A stretch of DNA of 64,000 nucleotides from Hyphomicrobiales bacterium (GCA_900472175.1 UCHD01000011.1:1-64000); one strand, 5' to 3'. Positions 27,780 to 37,930 are shown, numbered from the stretch's first letter. A program made the numbers and translations. Notes: generated from the sequence alone by a model not told the origin.

Positions 27780-30685
27780 TATGTGTTCTCCTTCGCAGCC
27801 AGTTTCGCGGCCCTGATCTGAGCGCGGGGAGCACGCACCGACTGGTGGGCGAGAGCGATCAGGATCAGCACGGTGGCGCCGAGCACCAGCGAGAACACGC
27901 CGAGATCAAACAGGATCGCGCTTGCCAGCGGAATCTTGCCGATGATCGGCAGAGATACATATTGGGCATGCGAAGTCAGGAATGGATAGCCGAAGACCCA
28001 GGACCCAAGGCCGGTCGCGGTGGCGACGATGAGGCCGATCGCCATCCAGCGCAGCGGATGGATCCGCAGCCGTTCCTCGACCCAGCGGGTGCCGCCCGCC
28101 ATGTATTGCAGGATGAAGGCGATCGACATGGCGATGCCAGCTGCAAAGCCGCCGCCCGGCAGATCGTGGCCACGGAAGAACAGGAAAGCTGCCAGCATGC
28201 CGATGACGGGGAACATCCAGCGCATGATGACCGAAGGGACGAGCAGGTATTCGGCGATGCTGTCGCCTTTCTTTCGGTCCGGGTGATCGTCGTCGAATGC
28301 GTTCTGGACGCGCTGCTGTTCCGGCGCTTCGAGGCTTTCGGTGGCGGGGCGGAAACGCAGCAGAAGTGCGAACACGGTCAGGGCGACGATGCACAGGACG
28401 GCAATCTCGCCCAGCGTATCGAAACCCCGGAAATCGACGAGGATGACGTTGACGACATTCGTGCCGCCGCCTTCGCCATAGGCCCGCTCGAGGAAATAGC
28501 TCGAAATCGTCTCCGGCATTTCCCGGCTCATGATCGTGTAGGAGATGAGCATCATGCCGAGGCCGGCAAACACGGCAAAGCCAAGGTCACGCAGGCGCCG
28601 CAGGCGTGTGGAGATGGTCATCAGCTGGTCGTCCGGATCCTCGATCCGCTTAGGCAGCCAGCGCAGGCCGAGCAGAATGAGAACCGTCGTAACGATTTCG
28701 ACCAGCAATTGCGTCGCTGCGAGATCGGGCGCCGAAAGCCAGACGAAGGTAATGCAGGTGACAAGGCCTGCGCCGCCAAGCAACACGAGCGCTGCAAGCC
28801 GGTGGAATTTCGCCTGATAGGCCGCGCCGACGGCACAGACCATGCCGACCAGCCAGAGTAGCGCAAAGGCCGGATCGATGTTGCGCAGGATGATATTTGC
28901 CGGCTTGAAGCCCTGCGAGAGAAGGGTGACAGCGCCTGCGAGCAGCGCGACCCCGACAAGGATGCGCATCTGCGGCTGCAGGCGGCGGGTGCCGGCGCGC
29001 ATCTCGATCGAGCGCGCCCATTTCCACGACAGGGTCACCAGCACGCGCTCGAAGATGCGTTGGCCCTCCAGGCGGCGGAAGAAGGGTGGCCCCTCGATGC
29101 TGGTGGCAAGATAGGGCCGCATGATGAAAAACAGGCCGATGCCGCCGACAAGCGCGATCAAGCTCATGAACAGCGGCAGGTTCCAGCCGTGCCAGACCGC
29201 AAGACTGTAGACCGGCGTCGCCTCGCCCAGTACCGACTGGACGGCGGTATGGAGGAAGGGGCCGATGGTCAGGGCCGGGATGACGCCGACGACGAGGCAG
29301 GAGAACACCAGGAAATAGATCGGCGCCAGCATCCAGTGCGGCGGCTCGTGCGGTGTCTTGAGTAGGTCCTGCGGTGGCGGGCCAAAGAAGACGCTGTAGA
29401 TGAAACGCAGCGAATAGGTAACGGCGAACATGCTGGCGAGCGTCGCGACATAGGGTGTGAGCGTGTCGAGCAGATTGTATTTGTGGGTTTCGATCGCCTC
29501 GGCAAAGAACATTTCCTTCGAGAGGAAGCCGTTCAGCAGCGGCACGCCAGCCATCGAGGCGCTGGCGACCATGGCCAGCGTTGCGGTGATCGGCATGTAT
29601 TTGAACAACCCGCTCAGCTTGCGCATGTCGCGCGTGCCGGTTTCATGGTCGATGATCCCCGCTGCCATGAACAGCGAAGCCTTGAAGGTGGCGTGGTTCA
29701 TGGTGTGGAAGATCGCGGCCACGGCCGCAAGCGGGCTTCCGAGGCTGAGGAGGACGGTGATCAGGCCGAGATGACTGATCGTCGAATAGGCGAGCAGCCC
29801 CTTCAGGTCCTGCTGGAAGATGGCGAAATAGGCGCCGAGCAAGAGTGTGCTGAGCCCGGCCAGGCCGACGAGCCAGAACCACTGGTCGGTGCCTGCCATG
29901 ACAGGCCACAGCCGGATCAGCAGGAACACACCGGCTTTGACGAGGGTGGCCGAGTGCAGGTAGGCCGACACTGGCGTTGGCGCCGCCATGGCGTGGGGTA
30001 GCCAGAAATGGAATGGAAACTGCGCGCTCTTGGTGAGTACACCCAGCAGGATGAGGATTAGCACGGGGGTATAGAGCGGGTCGTTGCGGATCAAATTGCC
30101 TGACGAGAGTACGACATCAAGATCGTAGCTGCCGACGATATGGCCGATCAGCATCAGCCCGACGAACATGCACAAGCCGCCGGTGCCGGTGACCGTCAGC
30201 GCCATGCGGGCGCCGTCACGGGCATTGGCATTGTGATGCCAATAGCCGATCAGAAGGAAGGAGATGATGCTGGTCAGCTCCCAGAAGATCGCCAGGAGAA
30301 TGAGATTGCCTGATAGAACCATGCCAAGCATGGCGCCCATGAAGGCAAGAAAAAGTGCGAAGAAGCGCGGCACGGGGTCATTGGCCGACATGTAATAGCG
30401 CGCGTAGATAACGACGAGCAGGCCGATCGCGGTGATCAGGCTTGCAAACATCCAGGCGAAGCCGTCCATGCGCAACGAGAAGTTCAGGCCCAGTTCTGGA
30501 AGCCAGTTGATATCGTAGCGAAGCACTTTGTGGGCGGCGACGATCGGGTAGAGACCAGCCGAAATGGCAAGGCAAAACAGGGCGATCGAGCCTGAAAGCC
30601 AGGCGCTGGCAGTACCCTTGTGCGCCGGAACGCAGATTGCAACAAGGCTCCCCGCGAAAGGTGCAAGAACCAGAATCAGAAGCAA
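27779..30685 (-). CDS. phaAB: Mrp/Pha-type antiporter fused subunit AB
   Basis: About 970 residues. The NuoL-like part has the conserved Glu in LAIFWELTSIISFLLIGYW and Lys in LTKSAQFPFHFWLPHAM. The MnhB-like part at the C-terminus begins near LVPSVIMRWMFPVIG. AB fusion is the known rhizobial group-2 arrangement. The start is unclear. The frame is open to GTG 30811, and TTG 30685 is the first usable start near the first helix. The best ribosome-binding site, AAGGG at 30718-30714, instead stands ten bases before an ATA codon at 30703-30701. The complex works in pH adaptation and K+ or Na+ efflux, from knowledge of the family. Confidence 0.9.
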   Translation of the reverse strand: MLLILVLAPFAGSLVAICVPAHKGTASAWLSGSIALFCLAISAGLYPIVAAHKVLRYDINWLPELGLNFSLRMDGFAWMFASLITAIGLLVVIYARYYMSANDPVPRFFALFLAFMGAMLGMVLSGNLILLAIFWELTSIISFLLIGYWHHNANARDGARMALTVTGTGGLCMFVGLMLIGHIVGSYDLDVVLSSGNLIRNDPLYTPVLILILLGVLTKSAQFPFHFWLPHAMAAPTPVSAYLHSATLVKAGVFLLIRLWPVMAGTDQWFWLVGLAGLSTLLLGAYFAIFQQDLKGLLAYSTISHLGLITVLLSLGSPLAAVAAIFHTMNHATFKASLFMAAGIIDHETGTRDMRKLSGLFKYMPITATLAMVASASMAGVPLLNGFLSKEMFFAEAIETHKYNLLDTLTPYVATLASMFAVTYSLRFIYSVFFGPPPQDLLKTPHEPPHWMLAPIYFLVFSCLVVGVIPALTIGPFLHTAVQSVLGEATPVYSLAVWHGWNLPLFMSLIALVGGIGLFFIMRPYLATSIEGPPFFRRLEGQRIFERVLVTLSWKWARSIEMRAGTRRLQPQMRILVGVALLAGAVTLLSQGFKPANIILRNIDPAFALLWLVGMVCAVGAAYQAKFHRLAALVLLGGAGLVTCITFVWLSAPDLAATQLLVEIVTTVLILLGLRWLPKRIEDPDDQLMTISTRLRRLRDLGFAVFAGLGMMLISYTIMSREMPETISSYFLERAYGEGGGTNVVNVILVDFRGFDTLGEIAVLCIVALTVFALLLRFRPATESLEAPEQQRVQNAFDDDHPDRKKGDSIAEYLLVPSVIMRWMFPVIGMLAAFLFFRGHDLPGGGFAAGIAMSIAFILQYMAGGTRWVEERLRIHPLRWMAIGLIVATATGLGSWVFGYPFLTSHAQYVSLPIIGKIPLASAILFDLGVFSLVLGATVLILIALAHQSVRAPRAQIRAAKLAAKENT

Positions 30686-31091
30686 TGTCGCTGCGATCTC
30701 TATGTGCCCGTTTCCCTTAATCTTTCCGAAATGACAGGACCGCGGAGGTCCGTGAATGCTGCAGCATTTGTGCGCTGCGGCCGGTGCCAGAAGCGCGCCG
30801 CGAAACGGCACGAGAGCACCTTGTTTTTATGTCTGCTTTCGACCGCCGTGCCAACCCGCAACAGTGATAAAATTGACCGCCTGCGGCAATTCGTTGCCCG
30901 GTGTACCGCGAAACCACAGTTTGATGGTTGACCGGCGCGGGCGCTTGCCGGTCCGTGTTTGGAAACATCAGGCTGTGATTTTTGTAACGAATTGTAGGAT
31001 CGATGTGGCCGGAAATATTTCGACACTGAAAGCGGCTGATAGGTGTGAGTGCGGCCCGTGCGTTTTTCCCTGCTGCTGCTATAGATACGGC
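30686..31091. other. Divergent intergenic region between phaAB and the response regulator
   Basis: About 390-400 bases without a supported gene. It includes the phaAB leader with AAGGG at 30718-30714 and a perfect 14-bp palindrome, AATGCTGCAGCATT, at 30755-30768 that could be an operator. Open frames reading into the response regulator from 30756 have no family-like sequence before 31092. No terminator is seen. Confidence 0.4.
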
Positions 31092-31805
31092 ATGGATACG
31101 ATACCGCACATTCTGGTCGTCGATGACGATCCCGAGATTCGCCGCCTGCTTGGAAAATATCTCGACGGGCAGGGCTTCCGCATCAGCCTGGCCGGCAGCA
31201 AGGGCGAGTGCGAGGCAAAGCTCGCCGAACTGAAGATCGATCTTCTGGTTCTCGATGTCATGCTGCCGGACGGCTCCGGGCTCGATCTCTGCCGGTCGTT
31301 GCGGGGAAGAATGCCGCAACTGTCGATCATCCTGTTGACGGCGCTCAAGGAAGATGTCGACAGGATCATCGGTCTTGAATTCGGCGCCGACGATTATCTC
31401 GGGAAACCGTTCAACCCGCGCGAACTGTCTGCCCGGATCCGCGCGGTGCTGCGCCGTGGGCGTGCCGAACCGCAACCCTCCGGCAGCCGTCAATATGTCT
31501 TCGCCAATTATATTGCCGATATCGAAAGCCGTACCTTGCTGGCGCCCGATGGCAGTACCGTCGATTTGACCGGCGGCGAGTTCGAATTGCTCGTGGTCTT
31601 TCTCCAGCGTCCGGGCCGGGTGCTGTCGCGCGATTCGCTGCTCGACCTGACGCAGGGCCGGACGGCCGATCCCTTCGACCGGTCGATTGATATTCTCGTT
31701 AGCCGCCTGCGCCGCAAGCTCGGCGATGCCAGCGTGTTTGCCATGCTGAAGACCGTGCGCAACAAGGGGTATCAGCTCGCGGTTCCGGTTGAGCGGAGCA
31801 ACTAG
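31092..31805 (+). CDS. OmpR/PhoB-family response regulator
   Basis: 237 residues. The receiver domain has the acidic pocket DDD at 11-13, phospho-acceptor Asp55 (LLVLDVMLPDGSG), Thr83 and Lys105. The C-terminal winged helix has VDLTGGEFELLVVFLQRPG and a recognition-helix region ending KTVRNKGYQL. The ATG at 31092 gives the standard MDTIPHILVVDDD start. The sensor kinase follows directly after the TAG. The signal and target genes are unknown; the divergent Pha antiporter is one possible target by position only. Confidence 0.92.
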   Translation: MDTIPHILVVDDDPEIRRLLGKYLDGQGFRISLAGSKGECEAKLAELKIDLLVLDVMLPDGSGLDLCRSLRGRMPQLSIILLTALKEDVDRIIGLEFGADDYLGKPFNPRELSARIRAVLRRGRAEPQPSGSRQYVFANYIADIESRTLLAPDGSTVDLTGGEFELLVVFLQRPGRVLSRDSLLDLTQGRTADPFDRSIDILVSRLRRKLGDASVFAMLKTVRNKGYQLAVPVERSN

Positions 31806-33065
31806 ATGCTATCGCTTCGCACGCGCTTTACCGCCCTGCTGATCATTTCGGTCGTTCTGGTGCTGGTGATTGCCGCCGTCATCACGGCCTGGCTTCTGCG
31901 CAAGCCGCCGGAAGTGATGTACGATCGTGTTCTTGCTGAAAAAGCCGAGCTTGCGCAGCTTCTGCTTCGCGCCGATCCCTTGGCGGCACAAACGCTGCAT
32001 ATTGAAATTCAAGCCAAGCCCGCAAAAGATCGGATCGATCATGAGCGGACAGAGAACATTCTGGCAGAAGGGCGCCGCAAAGGTTACTCGGCCGATGTCG
32101 TCGTGTTGAAAAGCTTCAATCCGCATCGCTGGGATATGGCCGTCGAACTGGACGATGGCCGCTGGGCCTATCTGGACTTTCCTGATCCTGCCCCTTTCCC
32201 CTATCTGCCGTTGGCCGCCTATCTGGGGCTGGTTGCAATCGGGATGGCAGGGATTTCGATCTATGCCAGTAATATGATGATGCGGCCGCTCAGCATCCTT
32301 GAGGAAACGATCACCAAGATCCGTCCCGATGGCATCATCCCCGAATTGCCGGAGACCGGGCCGATGGAGGTTCGCACCACAGCCAAGACAATCAACCGGC
32401 TGGCAACGCGCCTTAATGCGGCAGTCTCCAGCCGCATGCGCATGATTGCGGCCGCCGGGCACGACATGCGCACGCCGATGACGCGGATGCGTTTGCGCGC
32501 CGAATTTGTCGGTGATGGGGATGACCGGCAATCCTGGCTGAAGGATCTCGACGAACTCGACCATATCGCCGACAGCGCGATCCGCTTGGTGCGTGAGGAA
32601 ATCAGCCCGGCTGCGCAGGAACACGTATCGCTGGACGCCGTTTTGCGGTCCGTGGCCGAGGAAATTCGCGAGACGGATCTGCCCGTCGAGCAGGGGGCGA
32701 TCAGACCGGCTCTGATCAAGGGCGCGCCGTTTGCGCTCAAACGTGCGCTGCGCAATCTGGTGGTCAATGCGGCGACCCATGGCCTCGGTGCCCGCGTCTC
32801 GCTTGCCAGCTATGGCGACGAGGCGGTCCTGACCGTTCTTGACAGTGGCCCCGGTATTCCGCAGAACCTGCTCGATCGCGTGTTCGAGCCATTCTTCCGT
32901 GTCGATCAGGCCCGGCGCCAGCTTGTGCCTGGCGCCGGTCTCGGCCTCGCCATCTCACGGGAAATCATCGAAAACCACGGCGGCACGATCACCATCGTCA
33001 ATCGCCGGGAGGGCGGTCTGCTGCAGACTGTGCGGCTGCCATTGTGCAGGCCGGAGCGGAGTTGA
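31806..33065 (+). CDS. EnvZ-type sensor histidine kinase
   Basis: 419 residues. Two membrane helices (about 9-31 and 133-152) flank a short periplasmic domain of about 100 residues. A HAMP linker follows, then the H-box AAAGHDMRTPMTRMRL with phospho-acceptor His219, then the ATPase with N-box RALRNLVVNAATHG, DSGPGIP and GAGLGLAIS. It starts immediately after the regulator's stop codon. It phosphorylates the regulator encoded at 31092; the stimulus is unknown. Confidence 0.93.
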   Translation: MLSLRTRFTALLIISVVLVLVIAAVITAWLLRKPPEVMYDRVLAEKAELAQLLLRADPLAAQTLHIEIQAKPAKDRIDHERTENILAEGRRKGYSADVVVLKSFNPHRWDMAVELDDGRWAYLDFPDPAPFPYLPLAAYLGLVAIGMAGISIYASNMMMRPLSILEETITKIRPDGIIPELPETGPMEVRTTAKTINRLATRLNAAVSSRMRMIAAAGHDMRTPMTRMRLRAEFVGDGDDRQSWLKDLDELDHIADSAIRLVREEISPAAQEHVSLDAVLRSVAEEIRETDLPVEQGAIRPALIKGAPFALKRALRNLVVNAATHGLGARVSLASYGDEAVLTVLDSGPGIPQNLLDRVFEPFFRVDQARRQLVPGAGLGLAISREIIENHGGTITIVNRREGGLLQTVRLPLCRPERS

Positions 33066-33272
33066 TCAGCACAGCGTTTTCGCGTGCCGATACGGAAAAC
33101 CAATGAGGCACGCTGGAGAACTGCGGCCCAGCTTTTTGGTGCTGCTGCAGACGCCATAGCAAGCGGCCGGCAGGGGCCGCTGCATAATGCGCCAAGCGCA
33201 TTCCCGTGAAGTGCGGCCCGAGGTTTTGGCATTCAGTGGCTGTCTTCCCCATTCACCACTGCCGCCAGAACT

Positions 33273-33305
33273 AAAAAAGCGCGACCGATTGACAATCGGC
33301 CGCGC
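33273..33305 (-). terminator. Rho-independent terminator of the NodT-type gene
   Basis: Read leftward, GCGCGGCCGATT pairs with AATCGGTCGCGC (11 of 12 matched) around a three-base loop and is followed by six T residues. It lies about 58 bases beyond the stop at 33363. Confidence 0.85.
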
Positions 33306-33362
33306 CTGATTTGGGTATCGACATTCCAGCCCACACTGATGGGGGGGCTGGAATCTTTCGTC

Positions 33363-34775
33363 TTATTGGCCGACAGCCTGGATGCCCGCGCCGCCACCGA
33401 TGGCGACGTTCAGAGCAACGTAGTTGTTGGACAGGTTGCGGATGCTGGCTGCAAGTGCGATGCGTGAGTTTGCAAGGTTACGTTCCGCATCCAGTACGTC
33501 GAGCAGCGAGGTTGCGCCGCCCTTGTAGCTTTCGCGCGCCAGGCTCAATGCCTCTTCATAGGAATCAACGACCTTACGCAGGGCTGCGACGGTCTGGTAG
33601 TTGTTGCGAAGCCCAACGAGTGCGTTTTCGACTTCCTCGATCCCGTTGAGGACCGTCTGCTTCCAGGCGAGGTACTGCTGCTGCGCGCCGGACTTGGCGA
33701 TATCGACATTCGCCTTCAAACGTCCGCCGCTGAAGATCGGAATGTTCAGGCTTGGGCCAAAGGACCAAGTGCCAAGGCCGCCAGCGACTGAAGAAATGAT
33801 GCGAGAACCGTCGATCGAACCGCTGAGGCTGAGGCTGGGGTACAGTTGAGCCTCGGCAACGCCGATCTGGGCGGTAGCAGCGGCGAGCAGACGTTCTGCT
33901 TTGCGGATATCGGGGCGATTACGAACGAGGTCGGCCGGAATGCCGATCTTGGTGTTGTAGCGCGGCGAAGGCTGGGAAGCGCCGTTTCTCAGGCTCGCCG
34001 TTACGGTGGTTGCCGGTAGTCCCAGCAAGGTGGCGATATGGTTGGCCGCCTGGTTGAAGCCGGTCTGATAACCAGGCAATTCGGCAAGCGTGGTGTTGAC
34101 CAGGCCTTCAGCCTGAACAACGTCGAGGCTGGATGCTGCGCCGGCTGCCTTGATGTCATTGGTCAGCTTCAGGGTTTCGCGCCGCGAAGCCAGGCTCTTC
34201 TGCTGCAGGGCATAAGCTTCCTGATTGTAACGCGCCTCGATGTAGGACGTTGTCAGGTCGGACAGGTAGGCGAGGCGGGCAACGTTGATGTCGGCATAGG
34301 CGGCATCAAGCGAGGCGTTGGCCGATTCCTTGGCGCGGGCATACTGGCCGAACAGATCGAGTAGCCATGAAGCGTCGCCGCCGGCGCTCAGTGTCTTGGT
34401 TTCGCTATGATCGCTTTGGCCGCTGTTGCGTCGCGAGGACCCATCCTGACCTGCGGCGGTCGCCGAGCCGTTGGCGTTGACCTGCGGCAGGCCGCCCGAC
34501 GCAGCGACGATAACATTGGCGCGGGCTTCGACGATACGCTCGATCGATTGCTGGATATCAAGGTTTTCGCCCAGGCCCTGGGCGACGAGGCCGTTCAGCT
34601 TCTTGTCGCGGAAGGCTTCCCACCATGGCTTCAGCGTTACGTCTGCTGCTTCGGCCTTGCCCCCCTCGGAGAATTTTGCCGGCACAGCCGCGTTCGGAGA
34701 TTGATAGTTAGGACCGACAACACAGCCCGAAAGAAGAACGAGGCTCAAGGGAAAGAGCACTTTAGCAATTTTCAT
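33363..34775 (-). CDS. Outer-membrane efflux lipoprotein (NodT/OprM family, TolC-like)
   Basis: 470 residues. The lipobox LLSGC (lipid-modified Cys18) ends a short signal peptide starting MKIAKVLFPLSLVLL. The mature part begins VVGPNYQSPNAAVPAKF, the NodT/OprM start, and has two outer-membrane efflux repeats forming the trimeric channel. ATG 34775 has GGGGA ten bases before it; the frame is open further upstream. No inner-membrane pump is adjacent, so it may serve distant RND or EmrAB pumps, including that at 51143-54107. Confidence 0.92.
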   Translation of the reverse strand: MKIAKVLFPLSLVLLSGCVVGPNYQSPNAAVPAKFSEGGKAEAADVTLKPWWEAFRDKKLNGLVAQGLGENLDIQQSIERIVEARANVIVAASGGLPQVNANGSATAAGQDGSSRRNSGQSDHSETKTLSAGGDASWLLDLFGQYARAKESANASLDAAYADINVARLAYLSDLTTSYIEARYNQEAYALQQKSLASRRETLKLTNDIKAAGAASSLDVVQAEGLVNTTLAELPGYQTGFNQAANHIATLLGLPATTVTASLRNGASQPSPRYNTKIGIPADLVRNRPDIRKAERLLAAATAQIGVAEAQLYPSLSLSGSIDGSRIISSVAGGLGTWSFGPSLNIPIFSGGRLKANVDIAKSGAQQQYLAWKQTVLNGIEEVENALVGLRNNYQTVAALRKVVDSYEEALSLARESYKGGATSLLDVLDAERNLANSRIALAASIRNLSNNYVALNVAIGGGAGIQAVGQ

Positions 34776-35157
34776 CTGGGTCCCCATCCGGCCCGCATGG
34801 GTCGGTAACAAACGATTCACTTTTTTCGTCTTTAACATTTTCCGCGTCGCTTGCGAGGGAACAATTGCAAAGTTGCCCCGGAAAAGGGCTATCCCCAGCT
34901 TTGGTGTTCCCCAAGTGCCACGGCTTGGACGTTTTGGCGGCGATTTCAAGAGTGGTTTGAAAAATATCGCGCAGAAATTAACTTTTGTTCAACTGCCACG
35001 CCGGCCTGAGATTGGCAGCCATCTCAACCCATTAACGAGTGCACATGTCCGGCGTTTGTCGGCTTGATGTCGAATTGTTTCCGGCATGCCGAAAAGGTTT
35101 TCGGAACAATGGACGCGAATGCACGCGCAGCCGGGTGTTGCGTGGCCGGACTAGAAA
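34776..35157. other. Intergenic region upstream of the NodT-type gene
   Basis: About 380 bases between the 3' end of the GGDEF-EAL gene and the start of the efflux lipoprotein, both leftward. It must hold the promoter of the latter. I see AT-rich stretches around 34955-34995 but no clear operator, terminator or gene. Confidence 0.4.
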
Positions 35158-37851
35158 TCAGGCTGCGAGCCATCGGCGCTCACGGGCAAAATTTGCCAGG
35201 TCGGTGCCGCTCATTGGTCTGGCGAAGGCATAGCCCTGCAGCCCGTGGCAACCCAGTTCCTTCAGAATTCGGGCGTGTTCCATGGTTTCGACGCCTTCGG
35301 CGATGACGTCGATGCCGAGCGATATACCGATGTCGATTATGGAGGCGACCAGCCGGCGCTGTTTGGTGGAAGTCAGGATCGGGATCACCAATTGTCTATC
35401 GATCTTGAGGCGCTGCGGAGTGAGCTTCAAGAGGCTGACGATTGAGGCATATCCGGTGCCGAAGTCGTCGATTTCGATATCGATGCCAAGGTTCTTGATC
35501 TGCTCGATATTGGAAAGAACAGTCATGTCGCTTTCGTCGAACGAAATCGACTCCAGCAGTTCGAACGAGACCTTACCACGTGGAATGGACATCTGATTGA
35601 GGCGGTCGATCAGCTTTTCATCATGCAGGCGGTGATAGGAAAGATTGACCGAAACCTTGGGGATATCTATCCCGCTTGCCTCCCAGCGCGTCGACTGGAA
35701 CAGGGCCTGTTGCAGAATCCGCTGGTCGATTTCCGAAAGAACATTGATGTCTTCGGCCGTCTTCAGAAACGCATAAGGAGCAAGTAATCCCTTGGTCGGA
35801 TGGTCCCAGCGGGCCAGGGCCTCGACACCTATGATATCGAGAGTGTTGGGACAGAACTGCGGCTGGAAATGGGCGATGAACTCGTTCTGTTCGAGCCCAC
35901 GCAGGATTTCGTCGGCCGTCTGCTTTGTCTTGAAAACTGCGGTCTTCAAGGAATGCGTGAAGAATTCGCAGCGATTGCGGCCACGGCGTTTCGCTTCATA
36001 AAGCGCGATATCGGAATTGACCAGGACCTGGCTGAGCTCTTCCTCTTGAGCTGTCTGATGGGCAATGCCGATGCTGACGCCGATGCGGCATTCCTGCTCC
36101 TTGTATCTGACAGGTATGCTCATGGCGTCGATGATCCGTTGCGCCAACGCCGTTTCATGACCCTCGATCTCGCTGGTGCGGGAAATGATGACAAATTCAT
36201 CTCCGCCGATGCGGCCAACGAAATCGTCATCGCCGGTATTGGCGCGAAGGATTTGGGCGGCATGCCTGAGGATTTCGTCGCCGGCCGCATGGCCGAGCGT
36301 GTCATTGATTTCCTTGAACCGGTCGAGATCGATATGGAAAATACTGGCAAGGCCCGGCTTCAGGCCACTGGCATGTTTTCTCGCAAGAATTTCATCGAGG
36401 TACCGCCGGTTTGGCAGTGCAGTCAACGGGTCATGTAGGGCATTGAATTCCATCCGGTGCCGGGCTGCTTCCAGCTCGGCATTGTGGGCTTCGGCCTGTC
36501 CCTTTGCCGCTTCAAGCCGTTCGTTCTTTTCAACATCAGCAGTGACGTCCCAGTTGACGCCGACGATTTTCTCGGTGCCGCCGGCGCCTGTATATGTCGA
36601 GCCGACCGTGCGTATATGCCGGATGCGGCCACCGGAAAGGCGGATGCGAAATTGCGAGACGTAATTTTCGCCGTGGTGCAGGGCATTGCTGAATTCCTGC
36701 TCAGCGCGCTGCAGGTCGCCCGGGTGCAGAGCATCGCGCCAGTCCTCATAGACTTCGCGTGCGTTCTGCCGCAATCCGTACAATTCCTTCATGCGATCGT
36801 CCCACAGCAGTTTGCCCGAGGCGATGTCGAGTTCCCAGATGCCGATCTGTGAGGCATCCAGCGCGATCTTCAACCGGTGAGACAATTCCTGGAGCTGGTC
36901 CTTGTTGCTCTCAAGAACCTGGATATTGCGTTTGCGTTCCTCGATCAACCGCCCGCTGATGAACATTGGCACGAGGATGAAAAGGCCACCGATCAGGATG
37001 AGTGTGCGGATCAGTCCGGCGTTTGGTGGAGTGTCGACCCAGCCGCCTTTCGGCACCGCGCTGATGACCCAGGCCCCACCCGGCAAAAAGAGGCTCACCT
37101 CGACGGGATCGGCTGCCTTGACGCGGCTATCGCCATAAAACAATGCGCCGTCTTCGCCCAGGCCATCACGGCCGGAGATCGCCACGTCGATATCGAGCGC
37201 CGGGGAGAGAAGTCCGCTATCCTGATAGAGCCGCTCCACGTCGATGACCGCAGAAACAACACCCCAATACCGGTTCGATTCGCCACCATCGGAGATCGTG
37301 ACAGGAAAGCGGCCGATAAGGCCTTGGCCGCCCTGGACCAGGTCCAGAGGACCGGCAAGAATCATCTTGCCGAGTTCACGAACCTTGAGCGCTGCAGCGC
37401 GCTGATTGCTGTTCTTGCGATAGTCGAGGCCCAAAATCGCCTTGTTGCCTTCCAGCGGGTAGACGAGCGAGACGATCAGGTTGGGGGCGGCCGCGATATT
37501 GCGCAGACGAGACCGCTCATTGAAGATGTTGCGTGCCAGATCGGAGAACCGCTTCTGGTTCATGCCCGGTTCCGTTGCGATCGCAGCGATCAGTCCGCGC
37601 ACGAGTTGGACGTCGCCATTGATATTGGCTTCGAGCTTGGAGCGGATCGGATTAAGCTCGGCGATAACAGCTGCACGCATTTTCGCTGCGTGAACCGCCC
37701 GGTTCTGCTGCTCGGCAAACAGGCCGGCGGCGATCACCACGATCAGTGCAACATAGGTCGGCAGATAGTTCGGCTTGATGAACCGGACTATTGTTGATTT
37801 TTTGAGTGCACTCGACAGTCCGGAAAACACGTTATCCCCCATGCTGCTCAC
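35158..37851 (-). CDS. Membrane CHASE-PAS-GGDEF-EAL cyclic-di-GMP enzyme
   Basis: 897 residues. In order: a membrane helix (about 31-46), a periplasmic CHASE domain (about 60-270), a second helix (283-299), a short coiled coil, a PAS domain (about 325-440), GGDEF (470-635) and EAL (645-890). GGDEF is intact (GRIGGDEF, 546-553), but the RxxD inhibitory site reads GDDD. EAL is intact (GVEALARW, FELLES, DDFGTG at 795-800, AEGVET). It may both make and degrade cyclic di-GMP in response to a small external ligand. No operon partner is evident. Confidence 0.92.
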   Translation of the reverse strand: MSSMGDNVFSGLSSALKKSTIVRFIKPNYLPTYVALIVVIAAGLFAEQQNRAVHAAKMRAAVIAELNPIRSKLEANINGDVQLVRGLIAAIATEPGMNQKRFSDLARNIFNERSRLRNIAAAPNLIVSLVYPLEGNKAILGLDYRKNSNQRAAALKVRELGKMILAGPLDLVQGGQGLIGRFPVTISDGGESNRYWGVVSAVIDVERLYQDSGLLSPALDIDVAISGRDGLGEDGALFYGDSRVKAADPVEVSLFLPGGAWVISAVPKGGWVDTPPNAGLIRTLILIGGLFILVPMFISGRLIEERKRNIQVLESNKDQLQELSHRLKIALDASQIGIWELDIASGKLLWDDRMKELYGLRQNAREVYEDWRDALHPGDLQRAEQEFSNALHHGENYVSQFRIRLSGGRIRHIRTVGSTYTGAGGTEKIVGVNWDVTADVEKNERLEAAKGQAEAHNAELEAARHRMEFNALHDPLTALPNRRYLDEILARKHASGLKPGLASIFHIDLDRFKEINDTLGHAAGDEILRHAAQILRANTGDDDFVGRIGGDEFVIISRTSEIEGHETALAQRIIDAMSIPVRYKEQECRIGVSIGIAHQTAQEEELSQVLVNSDIALYEAKRRGRNRCEFFTHSLKTAVFKTKQTADEILRGLEQNEFIAHFQPQFCPNTLDIIGVEALARWDHPTKGLLAPYAFLKTAEDINVLSEIDQRILQQALFQSTRWEASGIDIPKVSVNLSYHRLHDEKLIDRLNQMSIPRGKVSFELLESISFDESDMTVLSNIEQIKNLGIDIEIDDFGTGYASIVSLLKLTPQRLKIDRQLVIPILTSTKQRRLVASIIDIGISLGIDVIAEGVETMEHARILKELGCHGLQGYAFARPMSGTDLANFARERRWLAA

Positions 37852-37930
37852 TATTCGACAGCAATTGGACCGGATTGTCGCAAGGGCGCCTTAACAAGAT
37901 GTGCTTGAGAGCCCTGTCAATTCTGATGGT

